Positions 40,275 to 40,645 of a stretch of DNA of 40,645 bases are shown one piece after another. Positions within the stretch are counted from its first letter, which is position 1. Each line of letters begins with the position of its first letter. The DNA comes from JAYQUR01 sp038133505 (GTDB lineage: Bacteria; Pseudomonadota; Alphaproteobacteria; MPNO01; UBA830). Below the pieces are notes generated by a model. The model did no database searches, had not been told where the DNA came from, and saw nothing but the letters and a program-made list of their open reading frames with translations. The stretch is taken from positions 1 through 40,645 of the forward strand of contig JAYPTI010000011.1 of assembly GCA_038133505.1 (NCBI GenBank), read 5' to 3'. The position numbers were made by a program, and so were the translations under genes.

Positions 40275-40292
40275 ATGGTTGGAACCATTCCA
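40275..40292. promoter_or_regulatory. Overlapping palindromes upstream of the second TctC gene
   Basis: ATGGTT/AACCAT (40275-40280, 40283-40288) and TGGAA/TTCCA (40280-40284, 40288-40292) overlap 24 bases before the start codon. The position suits an operator or a leader hairpin; no matching site is clear upstream of the first paralogue. The whole 40135-40270 stretch before it is AT-rich and should hold the promoter. Confidence 0.35.
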
Positions 40293-40315
40293 GTTCCAGT
40301 CACACAGAGGTCTCT

Positions 40316-40645
40316 ATGAAAGCAATAAAAGGCGTCCCCTGCTTGCGGCCGTTTTCGGCACCGCGGCGCTGATCGCCACCCCGGCCAAGGCGGATTTCGA
40401 TTTCGCGGGCAAGCAAGTGAATTCGTCATCGGCTTCGGCGTCGGCGGCACCTACGGCAAGTACGCGCAGATGTTTGCCGACCATCTCAAGAAATACATTG
40501 CCGGAGACCCCACCATCATCGTGGAATCGCGTCCCGGCGCCGGCGGCCTGAAGGCGCTGAACTACGTCGCGAACGCCATGCCCGCCAGCGGCTACAACTA
40601 CTTCGTGCCGCCAGACACGACGGCGATCGTGCAGCTCATGCAGCC
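40316..40645 (+). pseudogene. Second Bug/TctC binding protein, two frameshifts, cut by the window end
   Basis: Close paralogue of the protein at 39042-40076 (RPLLAAVFGTAALIATPAKADFDFAGKQV; IGFGVGGTYGKYAQMFADHLKKYI; VESRPGAGGLKALNYVANAMP). The ATG at 40316 has an AGAGG site seven bases upstream. Reading needs an extra A twice: after the ATAAAA run near 40330, and in GTGAATTC near 40419. Both defects are one missing base in a run of A, so sequencing or assembly error is as likely as real decay. Corrected, the product would start MKAIKRRPLL with a signal peptide ending PAKA, like its neighbour. The 3' part lies beyond the window. Confidence 0.82.

Noticed and set aside
1..40645. CRISPR array, prophage, insertion sequence or toxin-antitoxin system
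   Set aside because: No regularly spaced repeats, integrase, transposase, phage structural or toxin-like genes were found.

Overview
The window looks like a high-GC alphaproteobacterial chromosome segment from a draft assembly. The taxonomic call rests on an NDUFS4-type complex I accessory subunit (38528-38836), which among bacteria is typical of Alphaproteobacteria, on paired-hairpin intergenic repeats of a kind I associate with that class, and on the gene content. I cannot name a genus. Four 10-N scaffold gaps are present, three of which break genes. Several genes carry nonsense codons or indels that are either real decay or consensus errors.

Layout. 1-3200: the 3' end of modC, an M15-like conserved protein overlapping a broken GNAT acetyltransferase gene, and two exported small proteins. 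3201-3861 is non-coding with a repeat element. 3862-9276: glutathionyl-hydroquinone reductase, acyl-CoA dehydrogenase with an EamA exporter, an ACMSD-type amidohydrolase and a metallo-beta-lactamase-fold hydrolase. 9286-11236: a tightly overlapping amidohydrolase-lrgA-lrgB unit. 11318-13688: a membrane-anchored unknown, a DUF952 protein, and a decayed ECF sigma factor gene coupled to an intact anti-sigma gene. 14015-15292: a CmcJ/AsaB-like oxidoreductase with a GFA-family zinc protein. 15317-17461: pobA with a divergent AraC-type regulator. 17468-19223: an SDR / 3-hydroxyanthranilate dioxygenase / RidA operon, with a second MBL-fold enzyme divergent from it. 20362-26922: two GMC oxidoreductases, a VOC protein, three SDRs and tRNA-Arg(TCT).

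26932-38313 is a transport-plus-hydrolase block: a TRAP system (fused DctQM and DctP) divergent from an amidohydrolase, then 8-oxoguanine deaminase, a DUF2817 peptidase-like protein, and a complete livFGMHK-type ABC importer operon. The right end carries the NDUFS4 homologue and two tandem tripartite-tricarboxylate (Bug/TctC) binding proteins; the second is frameshifted and cut by the window edge.

As a whole this reads as a catabolic region for aromatic, amino-aromatic and N-heterocyclic compounds, with high-affinity uptake systems (TRAP, TTT-type, Liv-type), ring hydroxylation (PobA), ring cleavage (3-HAO, possibly the VOC protein), amidohydrolases, deaminases and many NAD/FAD oxidoreductases. 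The most interesting leads are the lrgAB-amidohydrolase coupling, the 3-HAO operon containing an SDR without catalytic residues, the CmcJ-like/GFA pair, and the paired-hairpin repeats with an invariant loop and compensating stems.
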